Below, one piece after another: positions 33,171 through 40,519 of a DNA stretch of 64,000 bases. Source of the stretch: Micromonospora echinospora (GTDB lineage Bacteria > Actinomycetota > Actinomycetes > Mycobacteriales > Micromonosporaceae); contig NZ_LT607413.1 in assembly GCF_900091495.1 (NCBI RefSeq), forward strand, positions 4,355,001 to 4,419,000. Direction: 5' to 3'. Each line of letters opens with the position of its first letter. Position 1 is the first letter of the stretch. A program made the translations under genes and the position numbers. The notes below the pieces were generated by a model. The model was not told the DNA's origin and searched no databases. It saw only the letters and a program-made list of their open reading frames with translations.

Positions 33171-33201
33171 ACGACTGGCGTGCGCACCTGATTCCGAACG
33201 A

Positions 33202-33255
33202 CCGGCTCGCCAGGTGGGAGGTGCCAGCATCGCTCCTGCCCACCTGGCGAGCCGG
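33202..33255. terminator. Convergent hairpin terminator
   Basis: A perfect 17-bp inverted repeat, ccggctcgccaggtggg at 33202-33218 and its complement at 33239-33255, with a 20-nt loop. It lies between the end of the plus-strand hsdM remnant and the end of the minus-strand gene at 33261, so it can stop transcripts from both sides. Confidence 0.72.
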
Positions 33256-33260
33256 CGAGG

Positions 33261-33770
33261 TCACTTGTCGTCGGTCTTCGAGGTGTTGCCGTACTCGCTG
33301 AGGAGAAACGCCTCGAAGCCACTCCAGAGTTGGCCCACGGCACCCAGGCTACCCGGACTGACCTCGTACAACTCGGCCAAGATTCGCTGCCAGGAGTCGC
33401 AGGCTATAGACGTTTCCCGGGCTGCTTCCTTCGCGAAGTGGAACTCGCTGAGCGCTCGTTCGCGGTCGCCTCTTTCGGCGGCTGCCTGTGCTTCTCCGAC
33501 AGCGTCCGAGACCTGGTGAATCAGGCTGCGTATGCGGTGCCCTGCTTCGAATTCCCTGAGTTTCAACTCTGCGATGCGCTCTTCCTCGTCGTCCTCATGG
33601 TCCGGTGACGGGACTGGCTCGCTAGGGGAGGTGAAGGATTTCGTCGTGGTCGGGCAGGCGGGCTGATCGGGTACGCCGTGGAGAACACCGGCCAGCGTCG
33701 CCAGGGTGAAGAGATCCTGCTCGACGCCGTCCTCCAGGAGCGCGGCCACCTCGTTGGCTGCTTCCCGCAC
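33261..33770 (-). CDS. Hypothetical acidic coiled-coil protein, start unclear
   Basis: From GTG 33770 the frame gives 169 aa: REAANEVAALLEDGVEQDLF, a Pro/Ser/Thr linker, then a charged helical domain (IRSLIHQVSDAVGEAQAAAERG; LWSGFEAFLLSEYG). However, the same frame stays open and coding-like upstream to about 33950 (EQEKRDIEADGSETDSVIER, then ETEIAIRADVLSAVAGQIDD), a convincing coiled coil with no ATG, GTG or TTG. So either a rare start (ATC, ATT or CTG) is used, or a frameshift separates it from a start, or the gene is decaying. It lies directly downstream of the TerD gene and its 3' RNA on the same strand. Confidence 0.5.
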   Translation of the reverse strand: MREAANEVAALLEDGVEQDLFTLATLAGVLHGVPDQPACPTTTKSFTSPSEPVPSPDHEDDEEERIAELKLREFEAGHRIRSLIHQVSDAVGEAQAAAERGDRERALSEFHFAKEAARETSIACDSWQRILAELYEVSPGSLGAVGQLWSGFEAFLLSEYGNTSKTDDK

Positions 33771-33996
33771 GCGTTCGTAGTCGCACTCGGCGATCTGGTC
33801 GTCGACCTCGTAGTTGATATCGTCTATCTGGCCCGCGACCGCGCTCAGTACGTCTGCCCTGATTGCGATTTCGGTCTCCAGGCGTTCAATTACGCTGTCG
33901 GTCTCGCTGCCGTCGGCTTCGATGTCTCTCTTCTCCTGCTCAGATTGGGTTTGCCCAGCACCTCGCCGGCTGCCCGCTCGTCCGAGGCAGTTGGCT

Positions 33997-34116
33997 GAGC
34001 CGGCGAGGGCCGAGGAGAGCGCGGGTGCTGAATGCCAGATCCCCCGCAGTGGCGGAGGTTCCCGAATCGAACGGAATAGAAGGAAGCTCCCGCATGACCT
34101 CGGCCCTCGCCGACTC
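33997..34116 (-). ncRNA. Candidate structured RNA (long stem, T-arm-like hairpin) at the 3' end of the TerD gene
   Basis: The ends form a perfect 15-bp stem (cggcgagggccgagg at 34001-34015 with 34098-34112), extended by 3 bp past one mismatch to 33997/34116, directly abutting the TerD stop codon at 34116-34118. Inside, on the minus strand, are in order: ggtcatg, a short run, gcttccttct, then a T-arm-like hairpin (TTCCG-TTCGATT-CGGGA), then a CCGC-CACT-GCGG hairpin. The ggtcatg...gcttccttct block is the same as in the tRNA-like RNA at 36320-36451. Y-RNA-like tRNA mimics bound by Ro proteins have a comparable plan (known biology); identity here is inference. Confidence 0.55.
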
Positions 34117-36275
34117 TACCCAGGGATCAACTCACTGAGTCGGTCGAGAGTGTACGTCTCCGACCCGGCCGGCAGGCCCTCCGGTGCCTCGATGCCGACG
34201 TAGGTGACCGGCTCGGCCGGCAGCCGCCCGTCCCACATGGTCACCTCCGCCTTCGTGCGCCACCGGTCGACCAGGTAGGCCATGGTGAGGTACCGCCGCT
34301 CCACCAGTGCCCGTACCCGGTCGGCCGTGGTGAAGGTGTTGCCCTCCACCCGGTTGAACGAGGGCATACCCCGCAGGTAGAGGTGCAGCCAGACGGCCTG
34401 CCAGCCGTGCGCGTTCCGGGCGAACACCATCGGCAGCCCGACCCGGCCCTGGCCGCGCAGGTGCGAACGCGCCCGCACGGTCCGGGCGTCGAACGGTGCG
34501 CCGCGCTGGTCCCGGGTACGCGTCTGGTACCCGAACATCGACTCGGCGACCTCGTCGAACGACTCGCCCGCGTAGATGTTGACCTGCGGAACCACGTACC
34601 GCCCACGGACGGTCAGCGGCACGTCGATGAATTCGGTCGCGCCGTTCTTCGCATCGGTGATGTCACCGGAGTGCACCACGCCGTCGTGGCGGTAGTTCGT
34701 CCAGGACACCTGGCCCGCACTGTGGAACCCGTCGTCGAGCAGCAGCACCGACAGGTCGTAGTCGGTGCGCCGGCTGCTCTGCCGCCAGTACGTGAAGAAG
34801 CGCAGCAGCTCGCCGGAGACCGACGCCCGCGAACCCCTCGGCAGCACCGCGAAACCGCCCTCGGCCGCCTTGCCGGTCAGCGGCAGGGCGACGTCGAGCA
34901 CCTCCGGGTCCACCAGCAGCGGTCGCTCCGGTTCCGGCAGCCGGGCGGCGATCTCGGCGTCGAGCAGTGCCGACAGCTCGGCCACCAGTTCCGCCGGCAG
35001 CGGCGGCCGTTCGTCGGGTCCGACCCACGAGTTGCGCGACCGGCTGGCGTACATCCGGACGGACGCGGGCGTCAGCCGGTTGTCGACATGTTCGCGCAGG
35101 GAAAGGAGCACCCGGCCCGACGCCGAGCCGAGCGCGCCCGCGACGACGTCGACCACGGTGGTGCGCTCCGCCGCCGACGCCAGCCGCAGCAGCCGGTCGG
35201 CGGACCGCAGGAGCAGGCCCGGGGCGGCCGACAACACCGACGCGGCCGGGGCGACGGCCCCGGAGCGGATCGCGGCCTCCGCGCGACCGGCGAGGTTGGG
35301 TACCCGCCGCTCGCCACGGGCGACCGCGAACACCCGCTGCGCGTGCGGCCACTGGGCGTACTCGTGCGGGTGCAGCCGTTCCCCGAGCCGCTTCCACCGC
35401 TCCGCGTAGCGCGCGACGTCCCCGAGCTTCGCCGGGCTGGCCGCGACGACCTGGTCCAGCGCGGCCAGCAGCATCCGCCGCTCCGGGCGTCGGAAGGCAC
35501 GGAACCGGGTGGGGGTCCCGAGCGAGGGGTCCCCGTCGGAGACCTGGCAGGCCAGGCGTAGCACGTCGGTCGTGGTGTCCACGGCGACCAGCGGCCGGCC
35601 GAGGACGAGCCGGATCCCGTTGAGCACGGCCCGGTTCTCCCGTACCGGGATCTCGGCCGGCTGGGGGCCGTCCGCGCAGGCCACCGCGAGTTCGCCGAGG
35701 ATCGCCAGGTCCGCCTCGCCGTGCGGCGTGACGCTGCCGGCCAGCGCCAGGTAGAGCCGGGTCGTCTCCACCTCGGCGGTATCGCCGAGCCGCAGCAGGG
35801 TCACCCGGTCGCCGGCTGCGGCGACCAGGTCGTCGTGCGCGGCCAGCAGCTCGGCGTAGGTGTGCTGGTAGGTGCCGTAACCCGGCAGGTCGAGCAGGTT
35901 CACCCCGCCCGAGGTCACGGCCTCCCGCAGCTGCGCCTCGGTCGCCGTGCCCCCACCGGTGAGTACGGCCGCCCGGAGCCGGTCGGTCCAGAATTCGACG
36001 GTGTCCGGCACGTCGTCTGGGAAGCCGATGAAGTAGGCGTTGTGCTGGACGTGGTCACCCACCAGCTCGCGTACCGCCGTCACAACCGTGACGGCGAGGT
36101 CCATCGCCGGGCCGGGAGCCAGCGCGCCGACGTGCTCCAGCAGGGCCCGCGACGCCGAGAACCCGACGTCGAGCAGTGCCGCGTCCAGTTGCCGGGCCAC
36201 CGGCGTGCCGTCGCCGGCCGCGCCGGTGCTGACCGGTACGCGCAGTGTCTTCTGGATGATCAGCTTCTCGTTCAC
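34116..36275 (-). CDS. TerD-domain protein flanked by tRNA-like RNAs
   Basis: A 719-aa cytoplasmic protein from GTG 36275 (VNEKLIIQKTLRVPVS). Residues 30 to about 460 are a long helical region with the recognisable stretch FRRPERRMLLAALDQVV ... YAERWKRLGERLHPHEY, which I recall from TerD-linked actinobacterial proteins. The C-terminal ~220 residues are TerD-like: YDLSVLLLDDGFHSAGQVSW, then VVHSGDITDAKNGATEFIDV, the Ca-binding beta-sandwich signature of Ter proteins. The leader is the 44 nt after the tRNA-like gene; its stop touches the stem of the second RNA. A role in RNA or stress response is inferred from this arrangement. No RtcB or TROVE gene is present in the window. Confidence 0.72.
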   Translation of the reverse strand: MNEKLIIQKTLRVPVSTGAAGDGTPVARQLDAALLDVGFSASRALLEHVGALAPGPAMDLAVTVVTAVRELVGDHVQHNAYFIGFPDDVPDTVEFWTDRLRAAVLTGGGTATEAQLREAVTSGGVNLLDLPGYGTYQHTYAELLAAHDDLVAAAGDRVTLLRLGDTAEVETTRLYLALAGSVTPHGEADLAILGELAVACADGPQPAEIPVRENRAVLNGIRLVLGRPLVAVDTTTDVLRLACQVSDGDPSLGTPTRFRAFRRPERRMLLAALDQVVAASPAKLGDVARYAERWKRLGERLHPHEYAQWPHAQRVFAVARGERRVPNLAGRAEAAIRSGAVAPAASVLSAAPGLLLRSADRLLRLASAAERTTVVDVVAGALGSASGRVLLSLREHVDNRLTPASVRMYASRSRNSWVGPDERPPLPAELVAELSALLDAEIAARLPEPERPLLVDPEVLDVALPLTGKAAEGGFAVLPRGSRASVSGELLRFFTYWRQSSRRTDYDLSVLLLDDGFHSAGQVSWTNYRHDGVVHSGDITDAKNGATEFIDVPLTVRGRYVVPQVNIYAGESFDEVAESMFGYQTRTRDQRGAPFDARTVRARSHLRGQGRVGLPMVFARNAHGWQAVWLHLYLRGMPSFNRVEGNTFTTADRVRALVERRYLTMAYLVDRWRTKAEVTMWDGRLPAEPVTYVGIEAPEGLPAGSETYTLDRLSELIPG

Positions 36276-36319
36276 GTGGTCCCCCGAACGACTCCGGCCG
36301 TTGCCCCGCAGCGGCAGAG

Positions 36320-36451
36320 TGGGTCGCCGGGGACTCGAACCCCGAACCTTCCGATCCAACAAGGAGAAGAAGGAAGCGCCTCCATGACCGCAGGAGCGGA
36401 GAACGGACGCGCTACTCAGTCGGATGCTCTATCCAGTTGAGCTAACGACCC
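36320..36451 (-). ncRNA. tRNA-Arg-like RNA with a 58-nt insertion in the anticodon loop
   Basis: Minus strand, 132 nt. Every tRNA arm is intact: acceptor GGGTCGT/GCGACCC with discriminator A, D stem GCTC/GAGC, anticodon stem TCCGA/TCGGA, variable AGGTT, and T arm CGGGG-TTCGAGT-CCCCG. But the anticodon loop (36355-36419) is 65 nt, not 7. It starts CT and ends GGA, as in tRNA-Arg(ACG) (CTACGGA), so the insert replaces the anticodon. The insert can extend the arm: GCGC and TCC pair with GGA and GCGC around a CCGC-TCCT-GCGG hairpin. It then carries ggtcatg...gcttccttct, shared with 33997-34116. CCA is not encoded. No group I intron features fit its size. It heads the TerD gene by 44 nt. Confidence 0.75.
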
Positions 36452-36638
36452 AGGTGTCGATCATTGCACCGGTCGTGTCGGCCTGGCTATCGCGTTATCG
36501 CCGCCCGGGGACATCCGCCGCCCGACTGCTGGCCGTACGGGGGCAGGCGGACGAGCTGCTCGCCGAGGTCGGAGACAGCCGCGGGCGGTGGCTGAGGCAC
36601 AATTCACGCCGAGCTGAAACAGTCGAGAAAGGACAGTT

Positions 36639-36953
36639 GTGAGAAACGGTCTCCTGCGCGTACTGATGGTGATGAGCCTGGTGCTCGCCAGTGGCGCGGC
36701 GGTCGCCTCGCCCGCGTCGGCCAGCGAGGACCCCACCGGCGTCATCTGCGTCCTCAACCAGAACACGTGGCTGCGCGCCTCGGAGCACGGCACCGTGCTG
36801 CGTACGCTGACCGCCGGACGCGGGTTCCGGTCGCACGGCATCGGCAGCGACACCGGCTCGGGCGTCATGTGGATCTACGGGCACGGGGCCGAAGCACCCT
36901 GGCAGGACGGCTGGGTTCCCCAGAGCAACCTTTCCGGTTGCTACCAACCGTAG
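36639..36953 (+). CDS. Small secreted SH3-like protein
   Basis: A 104-aa protein from GTG 36639 with AAAGGA a few bases upstream. It has a Sec signal peptide (LLRVLMVMSLVLASGAAVA, cleavage near ASA-S at about 30). The mature ~74 residues (ICVLNQNTWLRASEHGTVLRT, then WIYGHG and DGWVPQSNLSGC) resemble a bacterial SH3 domain, closed by one disulphide. Such proteins often bind cell wall peptides. It is divergent from the tRNA-like RNA; the 187-bp gap between them holds both promoters. Confidence 0.72.
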   Translation: MRNGLLRVLMVMSLVLASGAAVASPASASEDPTGVICVLNQNTWLRASEHGTVLRTLTAGRGFRSHGIGSDTGSGVMWIYGHGAEAPWQDGWVPQSNLSGCYQP

Positions 36954-36977
36954 GACGCCGAGCAACGGACCGGTCAG

Positions 36978-37011
36978 GGGTCGACGAGGACGAGCCAGTC
37001 CTCGTCGACCC
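36978..37011. terminator. Strong hairpin terminator
   Basis: Perfect 14-bp stem gggtcgacgaggac / gtcctcgtcgaccc with a 6-nt loop (gagcca), 25 bases after the SH3-like gene and before the minus-strand SDR remnant. No T run on either side. Confidence 0.7.
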
Positions 37012-37025
37012 GGCGGGCGGTTGCG

Positions 37026-37238
37026 TCACCTGATCGGCGAGCCGCCGTCCACCGGGATGGTGTGGCCGTGGATGAAGGACGCGTCGTCGCTCGCGGCGTT
37101 TGCCAGGGAGAGGTCGGAGACGACGACCTTCGCCCCCTCCCAGGCGAGCTCCACGCACATGGATCGACCGAGGCCGGAACCCACCTGCTCGGGGCGGTAT
37201 CCACCTCCCGTCACCAGTGCGACCTTGTCCTTCAGTCC
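37026..37238 (-). pseudogene. Collapsed short-chain dehydrogenase/reductase
   Basis: The minus strand reads LKDKVALVTGGG ... GSGLGRSMCVELAWEGAKVVVSD, the NAD-binding start of an SDR, then jumps straight to DDASFIHGHTIPVDGGSPI, the normal last 20 residues, and a stop at 37026. The central ~180 residues, with the Ser-Tyr-Lys catalytic site, are deleted in frame. No start with a ribosome site is seen. It is a deletion relic. Confidence 0.8.
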
Positions 37239-37285
37239 GCGTACACCCGTTCCCCACTGTCTCGGTGGAGGAACTGTTCCGAACC

Positions 37286-37312
37286 GACCAGCACGAAACG
37301 TTTCGGCTGGTC
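37286..37312. promoter_or_regulatory. 27-nt hyphenated palindrome
   Basis: Central palindrome cgaaacgtttcg (37294-37305) flanked by gaccagc and gctggtc (37286-37292 and 37306-37312), one unpaired base between. It sits in a ~280-bp stretch (37239-37521) without a recognisable gene. It may be a regulator site or the relic of the promoter of a lost gene. Confidence 0.4.
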
Positions 37313-37450
37313 AGGGCCGTTCCGTCGAAGCCGTCTCTGCACGGTAACCGCTCACGCCGTCCGGGATGGCCGGATGGTCCGTCCGCACGTCCTTCGGGTG
37401 CCACGCAGACCGCCGGCGACCCCGTGCCGTCGGTCGGGTGACGCCCGATT

Positions 37451-37502
37451 GTCAATCTGGACAGCTACCGTTCGGAGGGGACGGTAACTGTCCAAGATTG
37501 AC
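37451..37502. promoter_or_regulatory. Long stem-loop upstream of the 37522 gene
   Basis: The 21-nt left arm (37451-37471, starting gtcaatctggacag) pairs with 37481-37502 (acggtaactgtcc ... attgac) with one bulge and one mismatch; the 9-nt loop is tcggagggg, a ribosome-site-like sequence held in the loop. It ends 20 bases before GTG 37522. It could attenuate expression or end an upstream transcript. Confidence 0.5.
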
Positions 37503-37521
37503 GGTGGGAGCGGAGGCGGGC

Positions 37522-37956
37522 GTGGGTGGATCCGGTGGTGGGGGGCGGTCCGGCGGGGAGTTGGACGGGTTCCGGATCGGCCACGTGCCGGCCGGGACCG
37601 GTGACCTGGTGTCGGACTTCGCCACCGAGTGGGACGACGTCCGGTTCGCCTCCCGGGTGTGGGAACGGGAGACCGCCGAGGGTGCCCGGGTCGACCTGCG
37701 GGTGCACATCCTGCGCGCCGACCGGCTCGCGACCCTCACCGACCTGCGTGACTTCCTCGCCGAATACCACGAGCGCGACCCCGCCGACGGGACGTTCACC
37801 GAGTTCCGCCACGGTGACCTGCCCGGCCTGGTCGGCGCGACGGAGGCGTTCTGGCTGGTCACGCCCGGGATCGCGGTCGACGTCCTGCTCGACGCGACGG
37901 TCGGCGGCCAGCCGGAGCTGCTGGCCGTCGCCACGGGGGTCGATCCGCTCGCCTGA
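37522..37956 (+). CDS. Hypothetical conserved protein
   Basis: A 144-aa acidic protein. GTG 37522 is chosen because CGGAGG is at the right spacing; GTG 37504 and TTG 37498 are in frame. After a glycine-rich start the sequence is alpha/beta: FRIGHVPAGTGDLVSDFATEW, ARVDLRVHILRADRLATLTD, LVGATEAFWLVTPGIAVDVLL. No signal peptide, no catalytic motif known to me. It reads like a widespread actinobacterial orphan protein. The stem-loop at 37451-37502 may control it. Confidence 0.65.
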   Translation: MGGSGGGGRSGGELDGFRIGHVPAGTGDLVSDFATEWDDVRFASRVWERETAEGARVDLRVHILRADRLATLTDLRDFLAEYHERDPADGTFTEFRHGDLPGLVGATEAFWLVTPGIAVDVLLDATVGGQPELLAVATGVDPLA

Positions 37957-38153
37957 CGGTGGACCGGCGGGTGGCGCCGCCGGGGGTGGCGCTGCCGTCC
38001 GTCGTCGCCTGGCCGGTTGGCGGTGATCCACTCGGGGTACAGGGGGCCGGCACGGTGTCGGGCCGCGCCGTGCAGACGCGGCCCGACACCGCATGACAGG
38101 ATCCGCCTGGACCGGGCGGACGACCCGGCGGTGATCAGGAAGTCGAGGGTGAG

Positions 38154-38975
38154 ATGGAGTTTCTGGCCAGCCCCGAGCTGTGGATCGCGTTCGCGACCCT
38201 GCTCCTGCTGGAGATCGTGCTCGGTATCGACAACGTGGTGTTCATTTCGATCCTGTCCGGCCGGCTGCCCGAGCACCAGCAGGCCCGGGCGCGGACCATC
38301 GGTCTCTCCCTGGCGTTGATCACCCGACTCATCCTGTTGGCCTCGTTGTCCTGGGTGATCGGCCTGACCGCTCCGCTGTTCACCGTCCTCGGACAGGAGA
38401 TATCCGGACGGGACCTGATCCTGCTGGTCGGTGGTCTGTTCCTGCTCGGCAAGGCGACGTACGAGATCCACGAGCACCTAGAGGGCGCCGACCACGCCCG
38501 GTCGGGCAAGGCCGCCTCGTTCGGCGCGGTCATCGCGCAGATCCTCGTCCTGGACATCGTCTTCTCGCTCGACTCGGTGATCACCGCGGTCGGCATGGTC
38601 GACGAGCTGATCGTCATGGTGGCGGCGGTGATCATCGCGATGATCATCATGCTGGTCTCGGCCGGCGCGGTCAGCAACTTCGTGAACCGGCACCCGACGG
38701 TCAAGATGCTGGCCCTGTCGTTCCTGCTGCTGATCGGGGCCAGCCTGATCGCCGAGGGCTTCGACCAGCACATCCCGAAGGGCTACGTGTACGGCCCGAT
38801 CGCCTTCTCGATCTTCGTGGAGTTCCTCAACCTGCGGGTCCGGTCCAAGCAGAAGCGCGAGGAGGCGAAGCCCGTGCACCTGCACCCGACGTACGTCAAG
38901 AACGGGCAGGCCGCCGCCACCCCGACGGCGGTCCCGCAGGCCCGTACGGCGACCGACCCGGCTCCGAAGGGCTGA
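38154..38975 (+). CDS. TerC-family integral membrane protein
   Basis: A 273-aa membrane protein with about seven helices. The TerC signatures are present: LEIVLGIDNVVFISIL near residue 19 and LDIVFSLDSVITAVGM near 133, whose acidic residues in the membrane (the GIDN and SLDS aspartates) bind or move metal ions. TerC proteins export manganese or support metal loading of secreted proteins in characterised bacteria. The C-terminal 50 residues are charged. It is not adjacent to TerD (1.9 kb away, opposite strand), but Ter proteins are often linked functionally. The next gene starts 2 bases after its stop. Confidence 0.9.
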   Translation: MEFLASPELWIAFATLLLLEIVLGIDNVVFISILSGRLPEHQQARARTIGLSLALITRLILLASLSWVIGLTAPLFTVLGQEISGRDLILLVGGLFLLGKATYEIHEHLEGADHARSGKAASFGAVIAQILVLDIVFSLDSVITAVGMVDELIVMVAAVIIAMIIMLVSAGAVSNFVNRHPTVKMLALSFLLLIGASLIAEGFDQHIPKGYVYGPIAFSIFVEFLNLRVRSKQKREEAKPVHLHPTYVKNGQAAATPTAVPQARTATDPAPKG

Positions 38976-38977
38976 CA

Positions 38978-39520
38978 GTGGCGAAACTGCTGTACTCCGC
39001 GTCGACGTCGACGGACGGGTTCATCGCCGGGGTGGGCGGCGACATGTCCTGGCTGACCCCGTACCTCGGTCCGAACCCGACGATGGACGACGTCGCCGCG
39101 CGCACCGGCGCGCTGCTCGTCGGCCGGCGGACCTTCGGCGGCGACGACCCGTACCGCGATCTGCCGGGGGAGGGGGAGGCGTTCGGCGGCGGCTGGGAAG
39201 GGCCGCAGTTCGTGCTCACCCACCGCCCGCCGGCCGACCCGGTGCCCGGCGTCACCTTCGTCTCCGACCTGGCGACGGCCGTCGCGCGGGCGCGGGAGGC
39301 GGCCGGCGACGGGTACGTCAACGTCCTCGGCGCGGACGTCGCCCGGCAGTGCCTCGCCGCCGGCCTGCTGGACGAGGTGCTGGTCTCCGTCGCGCCGGTG
39401 CTGCTCGGCGACGGGGTGCGGCTGTTCGACCATCCGGGCGGCTCGACCGTCCGGCTCGAACCGGTCGGCGTCACCCAGGCGCCGCCGGTCACCAACATCT
39501 GGCTGCGCGTGGTGCGCTGA
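38978..39520 (+). CDS. Dihydrofolate reductase family protein (RibD C-terminal domain)
   Basis: A 180-aa single-domain reductase: KLLYSASTSTDGFIAG, the LLVGRRTFGGDDPY helix, the GWEGPQFVLTHRP strand, then VNVLGADVARQCLAAGLLDE and SVAPVLLGDGVRLFD, all typical of the RibD_C/YyaP group that uses NADPH. Substrate unknown; true DHFR activity is not implied. GTG 38978 follows the TerC stop by two bases, so the pair is probably one transcript, ended by the hairpin at 39533. Confidence 0.88.
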   Translation: MAKLLYSASTSTDGFIAGVGGDMSWLTPYLGPNPTMDDVAARTGALLVGRRTFGGDDPYRDLPGEGEAFGGGWEGPQFVLTHRPPADPVPGVTFVSDLATAVARAREAAGDGYVNVLGADVARQCLAAGLLDEVLVSVAPVLLGDGVRLFDHPGGSTVRLEPVGVTQAPPVTNIWLRVVR

Positions 39521-39532
39521 GCGTCGGCGGTA

Positions 39533-39568
39533 CGAAAGGGGTCGCCCCGGATCGGGGCGGCCCCTTCG
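39533..39568 (+). terminator. Hairpin terminator after TerC/DHFR pair
   Basis: cgaaaggggtcgccccg (39533-39549) pairs with cggggcggccccttcg (39553-39568), one bulge, 3-nt loop. Starts 13 bases after the stop at 39520. Confidence 0.8.
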
Positions 39569-39718
39569 TGCTGTCCGGACACCACGCCACTCATTACTCG
39601 CCCGTAACTTTTCATTGACGTTTCCAAATTCATCCGGGCATCATGTGTCCACGATCGATCGGACGTCCCCCGCCAGCCTCCCGCCACCACCGGGACCACC
39701 CCCACGGAGGGCGCAGCC

Positions 39719-40519
39719 ATGCTGCTCCGAAAGATCCTCGTCACCGCCACGGCCACCGCCGCGTTCCTGCTGCCGGCCACCGCCGCCACCGCCGCCCCGA
39801 CACCCGTCCCCGACGGAGCCGCCAGCACGACGCCCGCGTCGACCGGGGTCGGCGCGTCCGCCACCAACCCGGTGATCGTCGTCGGCGGCCTCTCCGGGGT
39901 CGCCATCGCGTACGAGCCGCTCGCCGCCCGGCTGCGCGGCGACGGGCACCGGGTCTCGATCTACCAGCTCCCCGGCCTCGGCCTCGGGGACATCGCCGCG
40001 TCCGCCCGCTCCTTCAGCGGGTACGTCGCCCAGGTGCGCGCCGCCACCGGCGCGGCCCGGGTCGACCTGGTCGCCCACTCCGAGGGCGGCCTGGTCTCCC
40101 GCTACTACCTGAAGTACCTGGGCGGCACCGGCTCGGTCGGCCGGCTGGTCACCCTGGGCAGCCCGCACTACGGCACCTACGTCGCCGACATCGCGAAGTT
40201 CCTCGGGCTCGGCGACTGTATCGGGATCGTCGCCTGCCAGCAGATGACCATCGGCTCGGCGTTCCTCAACGACCTCAACGCCGGGGACGACACGCCGGGC
40301 GCGGTCCGCTACACCACCGTCCGGACCCTCCAGGACGAGCTGGTCCGTCCCACCCAGAACGCGACCCTCGCCGACGGGGCCACCAACGTGCTGGTCCAGA
40401 CCCCCTGCCCGCTGCGGATCGTCGGGCATCTCGGGCTGGTGCTCGACGGCACCACGTACACCGTCATCCAGGACGCGCTCGCCGACCGGGCGATCACCCC
40501 GAACTGCTTCGCGGTCTGA
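39719..40519 (+). CDS. Secreted lipase/esterase (alpha/beta hydrolase)
   Basis: A 266-aa secreted hydrolase. Signal peptide MLLRKILVTATATAAFLL, cleavage near ATA-A at about 25. The mature enzyme starts NPVIVVGGLSGVAIAYEPL (oxyanion strand) and has the nucleophile elbow VAHSEGGLVSRYY, an AHSEG variant of GxSxG; the C-terminal RIVGHLGLVLDG supplies a candidate histidine. Four cysteines fit two disulphides. It is like Streptomyces/Bacillus LipA-EstA type secreted esterases. GGAGG at 39706-39710 sets the start. A 198-bp non-coding stretch with the AT-rich ttactcgcccgtaacttttcattg precedes it. Confidence 0.88.
   Translation: MLLRKILVTATATAAFLLPATAATAAPTPVPDGAASTTPASTGVGASATNPVIVVGGLSGVAIAYEPLAARLRGDGHRVSIYQLPGLGLGDIAASARSFSGYVAQVRAATGAARVDLVAHSEGGLVSRYYLKYLGGTGSVGRLVTLGSPHYGTYVADIAKFLGLGDCIGIVACQQMTIGSAFLNDLNAGDDTPGAVRYTTVRTLQDELVRPTQNATLADGATNVLVQTPCPLRIVGHLGLVLDGTTYTVIQDALADRAITPNCFAV

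Noticed and set aside
36320..36451. Group I intron in the tRNA anticodon loop
   Set aside because: The insert is only 58 nt, far too short for the conserved P3-P9 core.
36320..36451. Integration site of a genomic island at the tRNA-like gene
   Set aside because: No integrase gene is visible and no repeat of the tRNA 3' end was noticed elsewhere in the window.
38154..38975. TerC as part of one tellurite-type operon with the TerD protein
   Set aside because: Opposite strand and 1.9 kb apart with several unrelated genes and terminators between; a functional link stays possible but no operon.
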